From assembly GCF_963966145.1 (NCBI RefSeq), contig NC_091051.1, forward strand, positions 4,216,001-4,280,000: DNA of 64,000 bases, in the 5' to 3' direction. Every line of letters starts with the position of its first letter. The first letter of the stretch is position 1. The position numbers and the translations under genes are program-made. The DNA is from Tenebrio molitor (Eukaryota > Arthropoda > Insecta > Coleoptera > Tenebrionidae). This document shows positions 38,201 to 45,118 of this stretch, in pieces. The notes under the pieces were generated by a model. That model was not told where the DNA came from. It made no database searches and was given only the letters and a program-made list of their open reading frames with translations.

Positions 38201-38875
38201 CCGCCCTTTTTATTGCCCTTCCATCTGTTTAATGTCGCCGAGATAAAAGGCGCATCTTCTCAACTCCGACACATGTCACTGGTTCCGTCACAAACTGTAC
38301 ACATTGTGTGAAATTGGCCCGAGTGTGGTGGAACTCCATTGGGGCGATCAATACGCGACAAAGAGTACTTCGCGGAGGGCAGATTATTAAATTCATCGAT
38401 TGACAACACTCGATGAGGACCGGGGACGTCAATCACGCTGACCCTGACGCTCTCCTCCTTGGATGCAGCGTTTACGGCCAATTGGGTTTGACGTTTGAGA
38501 TTTACAGAAACGTTATTTTAGAACGGTCGGGCTTGTTTTGAATTGGATCGAATCGAAGAAATGCGGAAGGGTTGTTCCCCCAGGTCTGCTCCTCACGGCG
38601 CGGCTCCACTCTGACGCTAACGACCACTATCAGGTTTTAGACTTTTGAATTATTGAGGGGAAAAATATAAAAGCGGGTGATGCGACGCGATTTGTCCACA
38701 CAATTGATTCGTGCAGATCTCTTCTCCGTAAATATTGGATGGTGCAACTTACCTTGACTTTTTTGCCGCGTTTTGCGGCGATAGCCCGTGACTTTCTCCG
38801 TATTCTATCCAGGAGGGACTCCTGCGGGGACTCACGCCGCCAACACCCGATCCAGGATGGCCGACCGCCGCACCA
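2290..38875 (-). CDS. Trpgamma: TRPC-type cation channel, N-terminal exons only (partial)
   Basis: Four minus-strand exons join in frame: 38753-38875, 25128-25170 (43 nt), 9624-9775 (152 nt) and 2290-2420 (131 nt). Each has GT donors and AG acceptors, and the phases match (0, 1, 0). The joined product runs through a basic stretch ending KRGKKVK, then FSEWTDHDDDVPDIE, an acidic and proline segment, LLEKPMIDKKVK, and MMEEENVIRPHQEIAQLSLD followed by EKKFLLAVERGD. The last part reads as the start of the ankyrin region of insect TRP-gamma channels; naming is from memory of the family. The internal Met pair in the last exon could start a shorter isoform. Channel, pore and C-terminal exons are outside the window. 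The acceptor of the 38753-38875 exon (in-frame TAG just upstream, no ATG) is the weakest boundary, and the true 5' end is not identified. The 15.4-kb intron 9776-25127 hosts four genes on the other strand. Confidence 0.65.
2421..4220. other. Intronic, no gene seen
   Basis: This is part of the ~7-kb trp-gamma intron. A GC-richer patch at 3480-3610 has an 88-codon open frame on the minus strand without recognisable similarity; it might be an alternative 5' exon, but nothing supports that. One isolated GCAGGAATT occurs at 3841. Confidence 0.35.
4221..4594. repeat. 202-bp tandem duplication
   Basis: Two head-to-tail copies start at CCCGGAAAAAAGGAAGCG (4223 and 4425) and end at a GCAATTCCTGC block (near 4410 and 4585). 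The first ~70 bp are almost identical, including GTATACAGGGTGATCGACGG; the middle of copy 2 has a deletion of about 30 bp. The near-identity indicates a recent duplication compared with the flanking satellite. Confidence 0.85.
4595..5860. repeat. GCAGGAATT satellite, second block
   Basis: This holds roughly two further diverged units of the repeat seen at 1-796. GCAGGAATT or its complement appears near 4709, 4854, 5350, 5460 and 5580, with one-base variants near 4964, 5102, 5675 and 5847. Unit landmarks keep the same order as in the first block. Non-coding. Confidence 0.65.
5861..7424. other. Intronic, no gene seen
   Basis: Two longish open frames (6152-6448 and 6583-7062, minus) lack recognisable domains, splice support or homology that I can recall, and I treat them as chance. 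No repeat structure was noticed. Confidence 0.4.
7425..8245. repeat. Minisatellite of TGAACT/TGAACC words
   Basis: About 800 bp are made almost entirely of variants of a ~26-30-bp unit reading roughly TTGAACTGAACTTGAACC then TGAGCAAA. Some units carry a GGGAAAAACATAAAA insertion at irregular intervals, giving a higher-order pattern. The overlapping minus-strand open frames (Ser/Val/Gln/Phe-rich) are by-products of the repeat, not genes. Confidence 0.9.
8246..9300. other. Intronic, no gene seen
   Basis: The sequence is of moderate GC content. Only short open frames without recognisable similarity are present. Confidence 0.4.
9301..9376 (+). promoter_or_regulatory. Promoter-like GC-rich patch
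   Basis: A short GC-rich block contains a GC-box-like GGGGCGGGGC (about 9302-9311), an overlapping E-box and CRE-like CACGTGACGTCC (about 9344-9355) and an arthropod initiator-like TCAGTC (about 9369). It lies in a trp-gamma intron 0.3 kb from the exon at 9624-9775. An alternative promoter or enhancer is possible; no transcript is visible. Weak call. Confidence 0.25.
9776..11707. other. Intergenic/intronic stretch upstream of gene A
   Basis: This is the start of the 15.4-kb trp-gamma intron. No convincing gene is present. A short (CAA)n run lies near 10637-10650. Two GTAC sites (GGTACTGG, GGTACC) stand within 70 bp of the gene A start. Confidence 0.4.
11708..12538 (+). CDS. Secreted ten-cysteine protein A (divergent family member)
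   Basis: A single open frame of 276 codons. Residues 1-20 form a signal peptide (hydrophobic core VLVLLAAV, then a Cys). A short Thr/Glu repeat (two TTTTEVES copies) follows, then a Tyr/Asp-rich region with YYLGFGLRKM and FHYYYHDLN, and a C-terminal half with ten cysteines. Its spacing C-x7-C-x7-C-x7-C-x9-C matches genes B-D; later spacings differ (x10, x6, x3, x13). The last Cys lies in TFCVTVIV, matching EFCVTVVA in the others. It lacks the P/R-rich region, the YDGYRPRYDHY motif, the basic cleavage site and the WNL tail. Several N-x-T/S sequons suggest N-glycosylation. A phase-1 donor-like GTGAGG follows the signal peptide, so an intron inside the open frame cannot be excluded. Function unknown. 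A poly(A) signal AATAAA lies near 12565. Confidence 0.75.
   Translation: MSATCTVLVLLAAVSRLSCHPSEGTTTTEVESTTTTEVESSTAASTYGTTTEWGNVGSRGLYGGSYYNGDLTNPNNIHYVHGTYQSPKRDYYKSQNYFREDDADETFDYYLGFGLRKMTDKDFQYEDFHYYYHDLNRNISNNETIPSDVVVACHPNATFFCPENTETVCLLNGTIYCMSKISVVVPCPFESDNETLGCVNTTVPCVRACVSMANSFERISLPCLATVVVVDVYELNNGKTISRVGGTFVLVDALTEAERTFCVTVIVDPKPKQTGH
12539..13716. other. Spacer between genes A and B, GTAC-rich
   Basis: No gene is seen. By hand I count about ten GTAC tetramers, mostly as RGTACY, where about four are expected. A TATA-like TTATATC lies near 13673, about 45 bp upstream of the gene B ATG. Confidence 0.4.
13717..15402 (+). CDS. Secreted mucin-like ten-cysteine protein B
   Basis: Three exons, 13717-13801, 14008-14469 and 14519-15402, give 476 codons; both introns are phase 1. 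Exon 1 encodes the signal peptide (MDCVKTCFLLLLTIFTFF, then HQCG). Exon 2 is Pro/Arg/Thr/Tyr-rich with repeats such as RAPSYRAPSYRPPSY, probably O-glycosylated. Exon 3 carries QKIKIVNKYNYHYPGYY, a Gly/Leu hydrophobic segment GFYLGYSLGKLTTPTY, SFYDGYRPRYDHYTVHHYYH, and nine cysteines spaced 7-7-7-9-7-6-7-13. A sequon-rich Thr stretch follows, then SRKRR (furin-like), and a conserved tail with one Cys (QDFCVTIVALPAK) ending SAWNL. A signal peptide, sequons and a dibasic site indicate a secreted, processed glycoprotein; function is unknown. The exon 2 acceptor was chosen because it alone keeps the frame. Closest paralogue is gene C. Confidence 0.8.
15403..18552. other. Spacer between genes B and C
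   Basis: Apart from the MITE at 16616-16785 no gene is seen. A short imperfect tandem repeat (TGCTGCGAACGATTTT blocks) lies at about 16927-17020. GTAC sites are sparse at 15.4-17.9 kb but about ten occur between 17.9 and 18.72 kb, next to gene C. A thymidine-rich open frame near 18226-18411 shows no family similarity. Confidence 0.4.
16616..16785. mobile_element. 170-bp near-palindromic MITE
   Basis: The arms CAGGGTATTTCACGAGTGAT and its complement (ending ATATCCTG) pair over about 35 bp. Inner blocks CAACCCACAATAC/GTGTGGGTTG and AAAAAAGC/GCTTTTT pair as well, so the whole element can fold into one hairpin. A truncated relative lies at 36269-36387. Confidence 0.8.
18553..20033 (+). CDS. Secreted mucin-like ten-cysteine protein C
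   Basis: Three exons, 18553-18619, 18836-19096 and 19162-20033, give 399 codons; introns are phase 1 as in gene B. Exon 1 encodes the signal peptide MCSVKTCIVLLIVLSFIDF then HQCG, clearly homologous to B. Exon 2 is Arg/Ser/Thr/Pro-rich (87 codons, shorter than in B). Exon 3 has QNIKIVNKYNYHYPGYY, GLYLGYSLARLTTPTY, SFYDGYRPRYDHYTVHHYYH and cysteines spaced 7-7-7-9-7-6-7-11. A Thr repeat with two KYPITTTP copies, a basic site ARRKR, and the tail QEFCVTVVALPAK ending STWNL follow. Ten cysteines outside the signal peptide region suggest five disulfides, so the C-terminal peptide could stay tethered after cleavage. Poly(A) signal AATAAA near 20073. Function unknown. Confidence 0.82.
20034..20774. 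other. Spacer before gene D; no signal exon found
   Basis: I examined the ATGs I could find here for a hydrophobic leader followed by a phase-1 GT donor, as genes B and C have, and found none. The segment ends in a good acceptor (T-rich tract then TTTTTAG at 20774). Confidence 0.45.
20775..22469 (+). CDS. Secreted-type mucin-like ten-cysteine protein D, 5' exon missing
   Basis: Two exons are seen, 20775-21302 and 21352-22469, both entered in phase 1. The first begins SDDSEIEIVTADYWERPP and is dominated by Pro/Thr/Arg repeats (PPTTTRRP variants) up to about 21240. The second has VKIKIENTYNYHYPGFY, GFYLGYKLAKLNTPTY, SFYDGYRPRYDHYTVHHYYH and cysteines spaced 7-7-7-9-9-6-7-13. A tandem array of NGT sequons (about 21995-22250), a WKWKR basic site, and the tail QEFCVAVVAMPAR ending AAWNL follow. 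A signal-peptide exon was not found upstream, although the phase-1 acceptor requires a 5' exon. It may use a distant exon, perhaps that of gene C. Poly(A) signal AATAAA near 22489. Function unknown. Confidence 0.78.
20880..21240 (+). repeat. Coding minisatellite for PPTTTRR repeats (gene D)
   Basis: Imperfect repeats of about 24-48 bp encode Pro/Thr/Arg units such as HPPTTPRPRTTTRR and RPPTTTRRPPTTTRW. The density of Thr next to Pro is typical of mucin-type O-glycosylation domains. Confidence 0.8.
21995..22250 (+). repeat. Coding repeat of Asn-Gly-Thr sequons (gene D)
   Basis: Short imperfect repeats centred on AATGGTACT encode NGT, with linkers such as LLSV, SIS and TASS. Around nine NGT sites plus several NNT, NTT and NDT sites lie in about 85 residues, suggesting dense N-glycosylation. 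The repeat also contributes many of the local GTAC sites. Confidence 0.85.
22470..23399. other. No gene seen
   Basis: Non-coding spacer between gene D and a SINE. No structure was recognised. Confidence 0.4.
23400..23668 (+). mobile_element. 5S-rRNA-derived SINE, copy 1
   Basis: The head GGTTAAGCAACGCTGGG, then GGTC and GGATGGGTGGCC, matches the internal-promoter half of 5S rRNA (box A, intermediate element, box C). The tail has an ATAAATA-rich stretch and GATGCCGTG, occurring twice (about 23570 and 23655). That doubled tail suggests two overlapping insertions or a tail duplication. The second copy, at 28753-29013 on the opposite strand, shares head and tail. Confidence 0.75.
23690..24500. 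repeat. Purine-rich dispersed repeat, copy 1
   Basis: The plus strand is rich in A and G. Landmarks CTAAGAACAGGTTT (near 24030), a GTGGAAC...TCGAATCA block (near 24373) and an ATTCCAT...AAATATTTTG block (near 24445) recur in the same order at 27557, 27697 and 27815. It is interrupted by a hairpin at 24113-24208. No coding potential. Confidence 0.55.
24113..24208. repeat. Imperfect hairpin with CGAG-containing loop
   Basis: GGCC...AAAAAGTGC pairs with GCACTTTTTGGCC and GTCTGGG with CCCAGAC, around a loop carrying GTCGAGGCGCAG. A second inverted pair, TTTTTCGTGTTCG (about 24224) and CGAACACGAAAAA (about 24325), follows. It resembles the hairpins at 26.9, 27.9 and 54.6 kb. Confidence 0.55.
24814..24852 (-). 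CDS. Candidate 39-nt cassette exon of trp-gamma
   Basis: On the minus strand a 39-nt segment lies between an AG acceptor (CAATACCAG) and a good GTGAGT donor. It is open in the phase needed between the exons at 25128-25170 and 9624-9775 and would insert 13 residues (basic, with two Trp). GC content exceeds the surroundings. The acceptor tract is mediocre, so this is only a candidate. Confidence 0.25.
25171..26689. other. Intronic, no gene seen
   Basis: This is the beginning of the 13.6-kb trp-gamma intron. Two GCAGGAA-type words flank 25811-25855. No convincing open frame or repeat was found. Confidence 0.35.
26690..27890. repeat. Purine-rich dispersed repeat, copy 2
   Basis: Diverged relative of 23690-24500 with the same landmarks in the same order (CTAAGAACAGG at 27557, the TCGAATCAG block at 27715, the CCATTATTCCAT block at 27815). 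It is interrupted by the palindrome at 26924-27143. Confidence 0.55.
26924..27143. mobile_element. Palindromic fold-back element with internal 47-bp duplication
   Basis: The ends GTGCAAAATTTT and AAAATTTTGCAC are inverted. Long arms around ACATCCATAAAT and the run GACCAATTATTATCAAATAA pair across the centre. A 47-bp unit beginning GAAGACCAATTATT is directly repeated at 26984 and 27031, each copy ending in GACGAAGTCGAGGGC. No ORF, so it is non-autonomous or a structural repeat. Confidence 0.75.
27891..27989. repeat. Hairpin with GACGAAGTCGAG loop
   Basis: Arms AGAGTAGAAGTGAGTCTTTT and the complementary AAAAGACTTTCTACTCT extend through TGTGCTACGCCCA/TGGGCGAAGCACA. The loop carries GACCGAGACGAAGTCGAGGT, sharing the 12-mer GACGAAGTCGAG with the element at 26924-27143 although the arms are unrelated. 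Confidence 0.75.
27990..28752. other. No gene seen
   Basis: AT-rich non-coding DNA. No structure was recognised. Confidence 0.35.
28753..29013 (-). mobile_element. 5S-rRNA-derived SINE, copy 2
   Basis: Read on the minus strand from 29013: GGTTAAGCAACACTGGGGGC, then GGTCAACTTTTGGATGGGTGG, the 5S-like head. The tail, with ATGATAAATAC and CGATGCCGTGGCCCC, matches the copy at 23400-23668. The middle parts are diverged. As in copy 1, the 5' half of 5S rRNA is absent. Confidence 0.75.
29014..30834. other. Intronic, no gene seen
   Basis: Overlapping long open frames on both strands at 29776-30393 (136 and 150 codons) show no recognisable domain and no splice pattern. I do not call them. Confidence 0.35.
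30835..32460. repeat. Long purine-rich tract (strand asymmetric)
   Basis: For about 1.6 kb the plus strand is dominated by A and G (AAGAAGAG-type words), with few C. It resembles the dispersed purine-rich repeats at 23.7 and 26.7 kb in composition, but I could not align shared landmarks. The minus-strand open frames rich in Phe/Leu/Ser are compositional artefacts. Confidence 0.5.
32461..35057. other. Intronic, no gene seen
   Basis: Mixed composition with GC-rich islands near 32.5-32.9 kb and 33.8-34.1 kb. A simple (TTAA)n microsatellite lies at about 33769-33796. No supported gene. Confidence 0.35.
35058..35865. repeat. Diverged tandem repeat, four partial units
   Basis: Four related segments begin near 35058, 35226, 35706 and 35823. 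Each has TGTCA, then a TTnATTAC element, a TTGTATAG-like word and a CCnCnAGAA...GCTG block; the first two also share AAATGCAGC. Spacing is irregular (about 168, 480 and 117 bp), so this is an old decayed array. Confidence 0.5.
36269..36387. mobile_element. Truncated copy of the 170-bp palindromic MITE
   Basis: It starts CAGGGGTATTTCACGAGTGA and continues with CAACCCACAATACATTTT and the central AGCTGGCTACTGACATTAA, matching one arm and the loop of the element at 16616-16785. The second outer arm is missing. Confidence 0.7.
36927..37299. mobile_element. 373-bp MITE with ~31-bp inverted ends
   Basis: The left end TACTCTCGTGTCAAAAATAA then ATTACTCCCTAG is matched in inverted orientation at the right end, with one or two mismatches. 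Flanking TA or GTA duplications are present. The interior is AT-rich without an ORF. Confidence 0.75.
37300..38659. other. Intronic, no gene seen
   Basis: A minus-strand open frame at 38260-38481 is GC-richer than its surroundings but has no recognisable domain and no splice link to the neighbouring channel exon. Confidence 0.35.
38660..38700 (+). promoter_or_regulatory. Possible TATA promoter
   Basis: AAAATATAAAAGCGGG (about 38663-38678) is close to the insect TATA consensus on the plus strand. It lies 80 bp from the channel exon at 38753 and on the opposite strand to that gene. An antisense transcript would be one reading; chance is another. Confidence 0.2.
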
Positions 38876-41733
38876 CTAATTTTTAATCGCAGTCCTCTCA
38901 CTTCACTTTATTTTTAAATATGAAGCAAACCCCACTGATTTATTCCGTAAATATTTTGATCGGGTGGTTGGTCGACCTCGACGTTCTGCTTGGCAAACAA
39001 CGTGTAAGTCTTCGCCGGCAACTCGATTATTTTTTTATTCCCGCCATAAAATCCTGCGAATTACGAACAGCTACATTCCGCCGGATTAATTCCACACCGG
39101 AGAAAGAAAAACACGACTCTACCGGTGACGCTCCCGACCTGTCCCCCGTTATTTTTGGATTGGCGGAAAAATAATCAATTTGGGTCAATCGTAGTGAATG
39201 AAATGTCGTAATTGCGCCAGTATGATTCGAGTGTTTGGGGAGCGATCGCGAGTTATTTGTACTTCTCGTTTTCACCCTCATCAAGCCCGGGGACTAGTGG
39301 AGTTAATTATTTAAGCCTCAAATTGTCGCTGCGGCAATTTCGGATGAGTTTACAATGTCTGACAACACCTGACGGTCGTTATGAAATTACCCGGTGCCCT
39401 CTGGACCCTGATGGAATGTTCGCCACCCCCGTGCGACAGATTTTTCAACAAACAATTCAATCAGCGCCGCTGACGTTTTTACACCGATTTGATAGACTCA
39501 CACTTGTCATCGAACAAAATCCGTCCCTCTCGACGCCGCTAATTACGCAAACGATAACGTCAAATTTAAACCGTTGTTTTGCACCCGCAAAGCCGGGATG
39601 ACGCGAAAACAATGCAAACACCCTGGACAAACTGCGACGCGTTGTCGACCGGTCGTTACAGTCCGAAATAAATTTTCCTAGGACCTGGTGGTCGTCTGCG
39701 CGTTCAAACATGAATGAAAACTCTCCGACACGAATCTTGGCACAAATCGGAATTGTTACTGGGAATTGAAACTTTTATCCGCTGCGGCCGCACCCATAAC
39801 TTTTCATTTTTGCAAGTGCGCCGCCAAATTCCCGATTTGTCACGCCGGAATGCATCTTGTAATCTCTGCGGCTCGGGCTGAACCGGATCGGGTCAGTTCC
39901 GGCGCCTCCGCCAAAATTTTTGTCGAGAGGAAAAAATGAATCGAGTGCCGTTGCGACTGGACACGGTGAAGGTGTGACTGTTTTCAAAAATGGGATTACT
40001 TACGGTGAGTTTTGGGTCGGGTTTGAACCACGCGAACTAGCGCTGCTCGAGATCCGCAAGCATGCATCCACGGACGACGGATGCCGGTTACTGACGCCGA
40101 GCGTCGCTGATAATCCTCTAGACGCCGGGCAAACGCCGTGCTTTAAGAGTCCAGACGCAAAGCGTCGATTACACCGTGTGTTATGTCCGACTAAGTGCCA
40201 TCGCAGATTCTGGCGGCATTTACTCATTGCCAGCCTGAATTATCAATGGCACTCCCGCCGCCCCGAAAACTTTCAACGGTGGCCCCTTTTCCAGCGCTAA
40301 TGCTCCACTCGCTTTCGAATGGCTCGCTTGTCGTTAATTCGGTACGGGTTTTAATAAATAACAACACACTTTATCGGCTGGAATCTGTGCACTCGCATAT
40401 GCCGGCGGCGTCTCAGCTTTCGATCAAAACTTCCAACGGATTGCTCACGTCCGCGTCCCCGAGGTGAAGTACTTTTTGCATTTTAACGCGGCCCTGCCGA
40501 TTCGGACGCTCCCGACAAACTCCACGACCGTAAATCTTGGGGCCGATTTTGACCGATGCACTCGTCAAGGGGGTCATTAGTTGAACGCTCCTTAAATGTC
40601 AGTAAGTGGAAGCGGGGGGCTTGTTGACAAATGGCCAACCCCCGGATCATTCAGGGTTGTTTACTGGAACCTCTATTAACTATAGTTCCCTTCAACATCC
40701 ATCTTTTTGTCAGTTCACATCTACTTAATTATGTAGAAAAAGACGGTTTTTATACCCACTTATTCCAGTCTTTTGTTTGGTCAGATAGAGCCTTCACGGG
40801 TAAATAATTACCCTTCTTTCGTCTCTTCTCCCGAAAAGTCTTTATTTATGAGACTGTCAAGACAGATTTGTATATTTTGCATCTCTTAGGTTGTTGGTTT
40901 AAAAGCGAAATGATGACTCATAGAATAGCATCATTTTTTTTTTACAAGATGAATTCCGTTTTCGCCACGAGTCGGGTATGCCATTATTCTAAGATAAAAT
41001 ATTTAAAAGGACAAAACTCCTGAGCCAGATAGATGCAAAACGCTTAGTCAAATCCTCCATCCCCAAAATTTCAAACCTGAAACTTTAACTGTTGAATCTG
41101 AAAGCAGGCGAATGTGCTTAAACAAACATAATAAATAGAAATTTAATTTTTCACCTGGAAATAAAGCTTTTCTGAAATATCTCGTTTCGTATTGCAAAAT
41201 ATGCTTTCATTTACAAATGGGTTTTAATTGTTTAAATGACATTTTTGCAAATGACGTCATCACAAGTATGACCAACAAAAAAAAAAATTTTTTTACAAAC
41301 ACCAATAAATTCATATTTATGTTATTGTGTTTGTTAAAATTGTGGTCTGGTGTTAAAAATACGATTAGAGAGACGAGTCTTTGCATTGGATAACATTTTT
41401 AAAGTCAAAGTACCTGAATGTTGCGACCAATTTAAGTGTGTAAATATTTTTGAATATCTATGAAAATAAGTTAAAAACGAACAATTTATTGGAAAGTGAT
41501 CGTTACTAATGGCCGTGTGGAGACAATGCGTGATTGGGATTATTTAAATTCAAAATAGATCAATAATCGCTGGTGTAGATTTCTGTATTCTGTTTGTTGT
41601 GGAAGTTTCAGTTGGGCGGTTTGGCAGCACTGTCGTGAAGCGTCAACCTTCCGCGAATCTAACCTCAATGTTGTGCATCAAGTGAAATAAATCGATTAAT
41701 TCATAGACAAAGCGTTAAAAAAACGTCCCGAAA
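38876..41733. other. Region between the trp-gamma exon and TFIP11
   Basis: Chance open frames only. The segment 40960-41120 contains TATGCCATTATTCTAAGATA, TCCCCAAAATTTC and TGTTGAATCTGA words like those of the purine-rich dispersed repeat, probably a third copy. The last ~130 bp should contain the TFIP11 promoter and 5' UTR. Confidence 0.4.
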
Positions 41734-44700
41734 ATGTCGGACGACGAAATGGAAAAGTTCGAAATCTCGGACTATGACCTAAACAATGAGTTTTACCGTG
41801 GTAGAAAAAAGTTAACTAAACACCAGCAGATTTATGGTAACAACTTCATCCAAAATCTACTATCTACTCGTTTAGTTGGTGCAATCGCATTTTAACAACT
41901 AGTTAAATCTAGGTATATGGGCTGACGACAGCGATAATGACGATGACCAAAGGCCTGCGTTCAAATCGCGCAAGCCAAAGAATTACACGGCCCCGATCGG
42001 TTTCGTCGCTGGGGGCGTCCAACAGGCGGGCAAAAATAACGAGAAAAATGTGAAAAAAGAGGACGAAAGTGACGACGACCAACCGACGACGTCCTTCAAA
42101 GTGAAAAATAGTTCCAGCGATTCAGAAGATGAACGTCCCAGACCAGGTGAGTGAAAAAATCGGTGGAATTTTAGATTTATCGCGGATTTTAGGGTTTGGT
42201 GGGGTGCAAGAAACAACAGGTGATATTGCTGGGTTAAGAAGTAAAAATAACGCGAGTACAAGCTTTAGGGGGGTGGGAAATTGGGAGAAACACACTAAAG
42301 GAATCGGGGCTAAGCTTTTGTTGCAAATGGGGTTCCAGCCAGGAAAAGGGTTGGGCAAAGACTTGCAGGGTATTTCAGCACCTGTTGAGGCGCACTTGAG
42401 GAAAGGTAGAGGGGCAATTGGGGCCTATGGCCCTGAAAAGATGGCAACAGTCCCAAAGAAACAGGTAAAAAAAAATGAGAAATAAAAAATGTATGAAAAA
42501 GCTAATTACAAAATATTTTAAAATGTAAGGAGAGTAAAGAAGAGGTTGAAGAAGAAGATATGGATCACAAATGGAAAAAAAGTGACATGACAAAAAAAAA
42601 GACGCGCTACTATTACCGCAGCGTGGATGACGTAATAGAAAAGGGTAAACGCCCAGGGGCGTTCCGTAATCTGGGGGCCGCCAGCGAACTAAGTAAAGTC
42701 AAAGTAATAGACATGACAGGGCCTCAACAGAGAGTCCTGAGCGGGTATCACGCGTTGAGCGGCTTAAAAGCGCCCCCAGGTGTCGAACACTTTGAAGACG
42801 TGGTCCACAAGAAGTGTTCAAATTTCGCGCTGCCGGAAATCCAACACAATCTCGACCTTCTGGTGGACATGTGCGAACAGGTGGTTATTTAATCGATAAT
42901 CGACCGTTGCACAATATTTATCCATTTTTTCAGGACATAATCCGTGTAGACAGAAACACGCGACACAATCAAGACAAAATCGTCGCCCTGAAGCAAGAAC
43001 AAGAGACGCTAAAAAACGTCGTACAGAAAGAGGGCGAGCTCGTTGACAATTTGAGGAATGTCATGGAGATTGTTGATAAGCTGTTGAATCCGTCTTTGGG
43101 GCTCTCGTTGCTTCAGGTGGCCCAAATCTTCAATAATCTGCAGGTGATTAAAATTTGTGTACAAATGTGTTCAAAACAAAAGCGATCGGTGACTTGTATT
43201 GTTGGTTGCATACGTCGGATTGAGATGATCGGTGTTGATGTTTTAGGAAAATCATTACGAAGAATTTGTTAGGTATGAGTTGGGTGAGCTTGCGCCCGGT
43301 CTAGTCGGTCCGCTATTAACGTCGGCCCTCGCCAGTTGGTCGCCACTGACCAATCCCAAGCAATATATGGATGTGTTTGGCCGTTGGAAGGACATTCTGG
43401 ACAAGCCCAGACAACGTGGGACACTAGAAGGTAATAATATGGGAATTCAGCCATATGATAGTCTCTTATGGCACACTTGGATGCCTGTAATGCGAATTTG
43501 TGTTAGGTAAGTTACTTTATTGTTTGTCTATAAACGGATATCCGACACTTGCTGTCACTTTAGGATGTTTAGGTTAATAACACGAGTTTTGTGTGAAGGA
43601 CGTGTGTGCTATATTTTCATTCAAAATAAATAATTAACAAAAAACAATCGTACATACACGACTGTAACCCGCAAGTCAGTGTGTAAGAGTCGCTTCGATT
43701 TCTTTACAGTGCGTGGAATCCGAAAGATTGCGATCCTTTGATAACTCTGATCGAGACCTGGATGCCCCTGTTGCCACAGTGGATCATGGACAACCTCTAC
43801 GACCAGCTAATCGTGCCGCGGATCCAGGCCGAGGTGAACATGTGGAACCCCGTCACTGATACCGTCCCGATACACGTCTGGATCCACCCGTGGATACCCT
43901 TGCTGGACGCCAGACTCCAATCCGTCATATACCCCATCATCCAGGACAAACTGGGGGCGGCGCTGGCCAACTGGCACCCCTCCGACAAATCAGCGAAGCC
44001 GATGTTGAAGCCGTGGCAGAGAGTGCTGCCGGATGGCGTGTTCGTCGCCTTCCTCATCAAGCACATCGTCCCAAAACTGCAAATGTGCATGCAGACCCTC
44101 GTCATAAACCCCCACCAGCAACATCTAGGTTGGTAGGATTGGTCGAAGTTTGCGGCGCGAATTAATCTGGAAGTTGTAGATGCGTGGTACTGGGTGATGG
44201 ACTGGAGCGACATGTTGTCGGTGGGCAACATGACGCTGATTCTGGACAAGTTCTTCTTCCCCAGATGGCGCCAGACTCTCGCCATGTGGCTCAACCACAA
44301 CCCGAACTACGCCGAAGTGACGGATTGGTACACCGGATGGAAAAATATGCTGTCCGACGATCTCCTAACGCAGCCCACTATTAAAGAAAACTTCCACAAC
44401 GCGCTGGAAATAATGAACAGGGCGGTCAACATCGGCCAACAACCCGGCGCAAAAGAATCGATCTCGTACTTGAGCAGCATGGAGAATAACTTGCCCCCGC
44501 CGCCGCCGCCCCCTAGAGTAGAGGTAGTTTTGTGGCGGTTTCTCAAAAATAAATTTGCAATTGTTGGTTTTGCAGAACTTCGCCAACGCTGTTCGGTCCA
44601 TGTCGAAAATACCGCCTCTTTACAAGGATTTGGTGGCGAAGAGGTGCGAAGAACGCGGAATTTTGTTCGTCCCGATACCCAATAAATATTACGAGGCCAA

Positions 44701-44824
44701 GCAAGTCTACAGGATAGGGTCCAACGGGCTGCAGTGTTACATCGACAGAAATGTCGCATTTTCGTCTCATAACAACTCAAACTGGATTCCCACCTCTCTC
44801 AACAGGCTGCTAGACATGGCATAA
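41734..44824 (+). CDS. sip1: Tuftelin-interacting protein 11 / septin-interacting protein 1 (G-patch)
   Basis: Nine exons encode 813 residues: 41734-41836, 41913-42146, 42193-42464, 42530-42880, 42934-43143, 43247-43506, 43710-44128, 44180-44523, 44576-44824. All have GT-AG introns of 46-203 bp. The family acts in spliceosome disassembly with the DHX15-type helicase in the nucleus. The N terminus is acidic (MSDDEMEKFEISDYD, then QQIYGIWADDSD). The G-patch lies at about residues 145-190 (GNWEKHTKGIGAKLLLQMGF, then GKGLGKDLQGI). The C-terminal two thirds match the GCFC-type region, with NPVTDTVPIHVWIHPWIP, WHPSDKSAKPML, LVINPHQQHLD and the terminal WIPTSLNRLLDMA. Length is close to human and fly orthologues (about 840). 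It is convergent with GlcAT-I: stop codons are 295 bp apart and poly(A) signals overlap near 44982-45047. Confidence 0.95.
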
Positions 44825-45118
44825 ATTTTATACGTCTGTACATACATATTTTTCGTTTTTACCGACTGGATATGTGTATATAAGGAGTGGTAAATTATTA
44901 TTTAAATAGCGGAGTACGTCTTTCTTTTTAATATTTTCACTGCTAGGGTACTATAAAAAATATCAGGAAGTACGTTACACAATAAAATTATTTCTGGAAT
45001 ATGCGAATGTATCACAGATTTATAAATTGTGTACAATGACCAAATAAAATGTTTGAAAATTTATACAACTGAGTATTAATACTCCAAAACAAGTATGATT
45101 TAAAATAAATATCAAGAC

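Noticed and set aside
38260..38481. 73-codon minus-strand frame near a trp-gamma exon
   Set aside because: GC-rich and tempting, but its frame ends in a stop before any donor that would join the next exon.
39212..40467. Several 90-130-codon open frames on the plus strand
   Set aside because: No start context, domains or splice links; probably GC-rich intergenic DNA.
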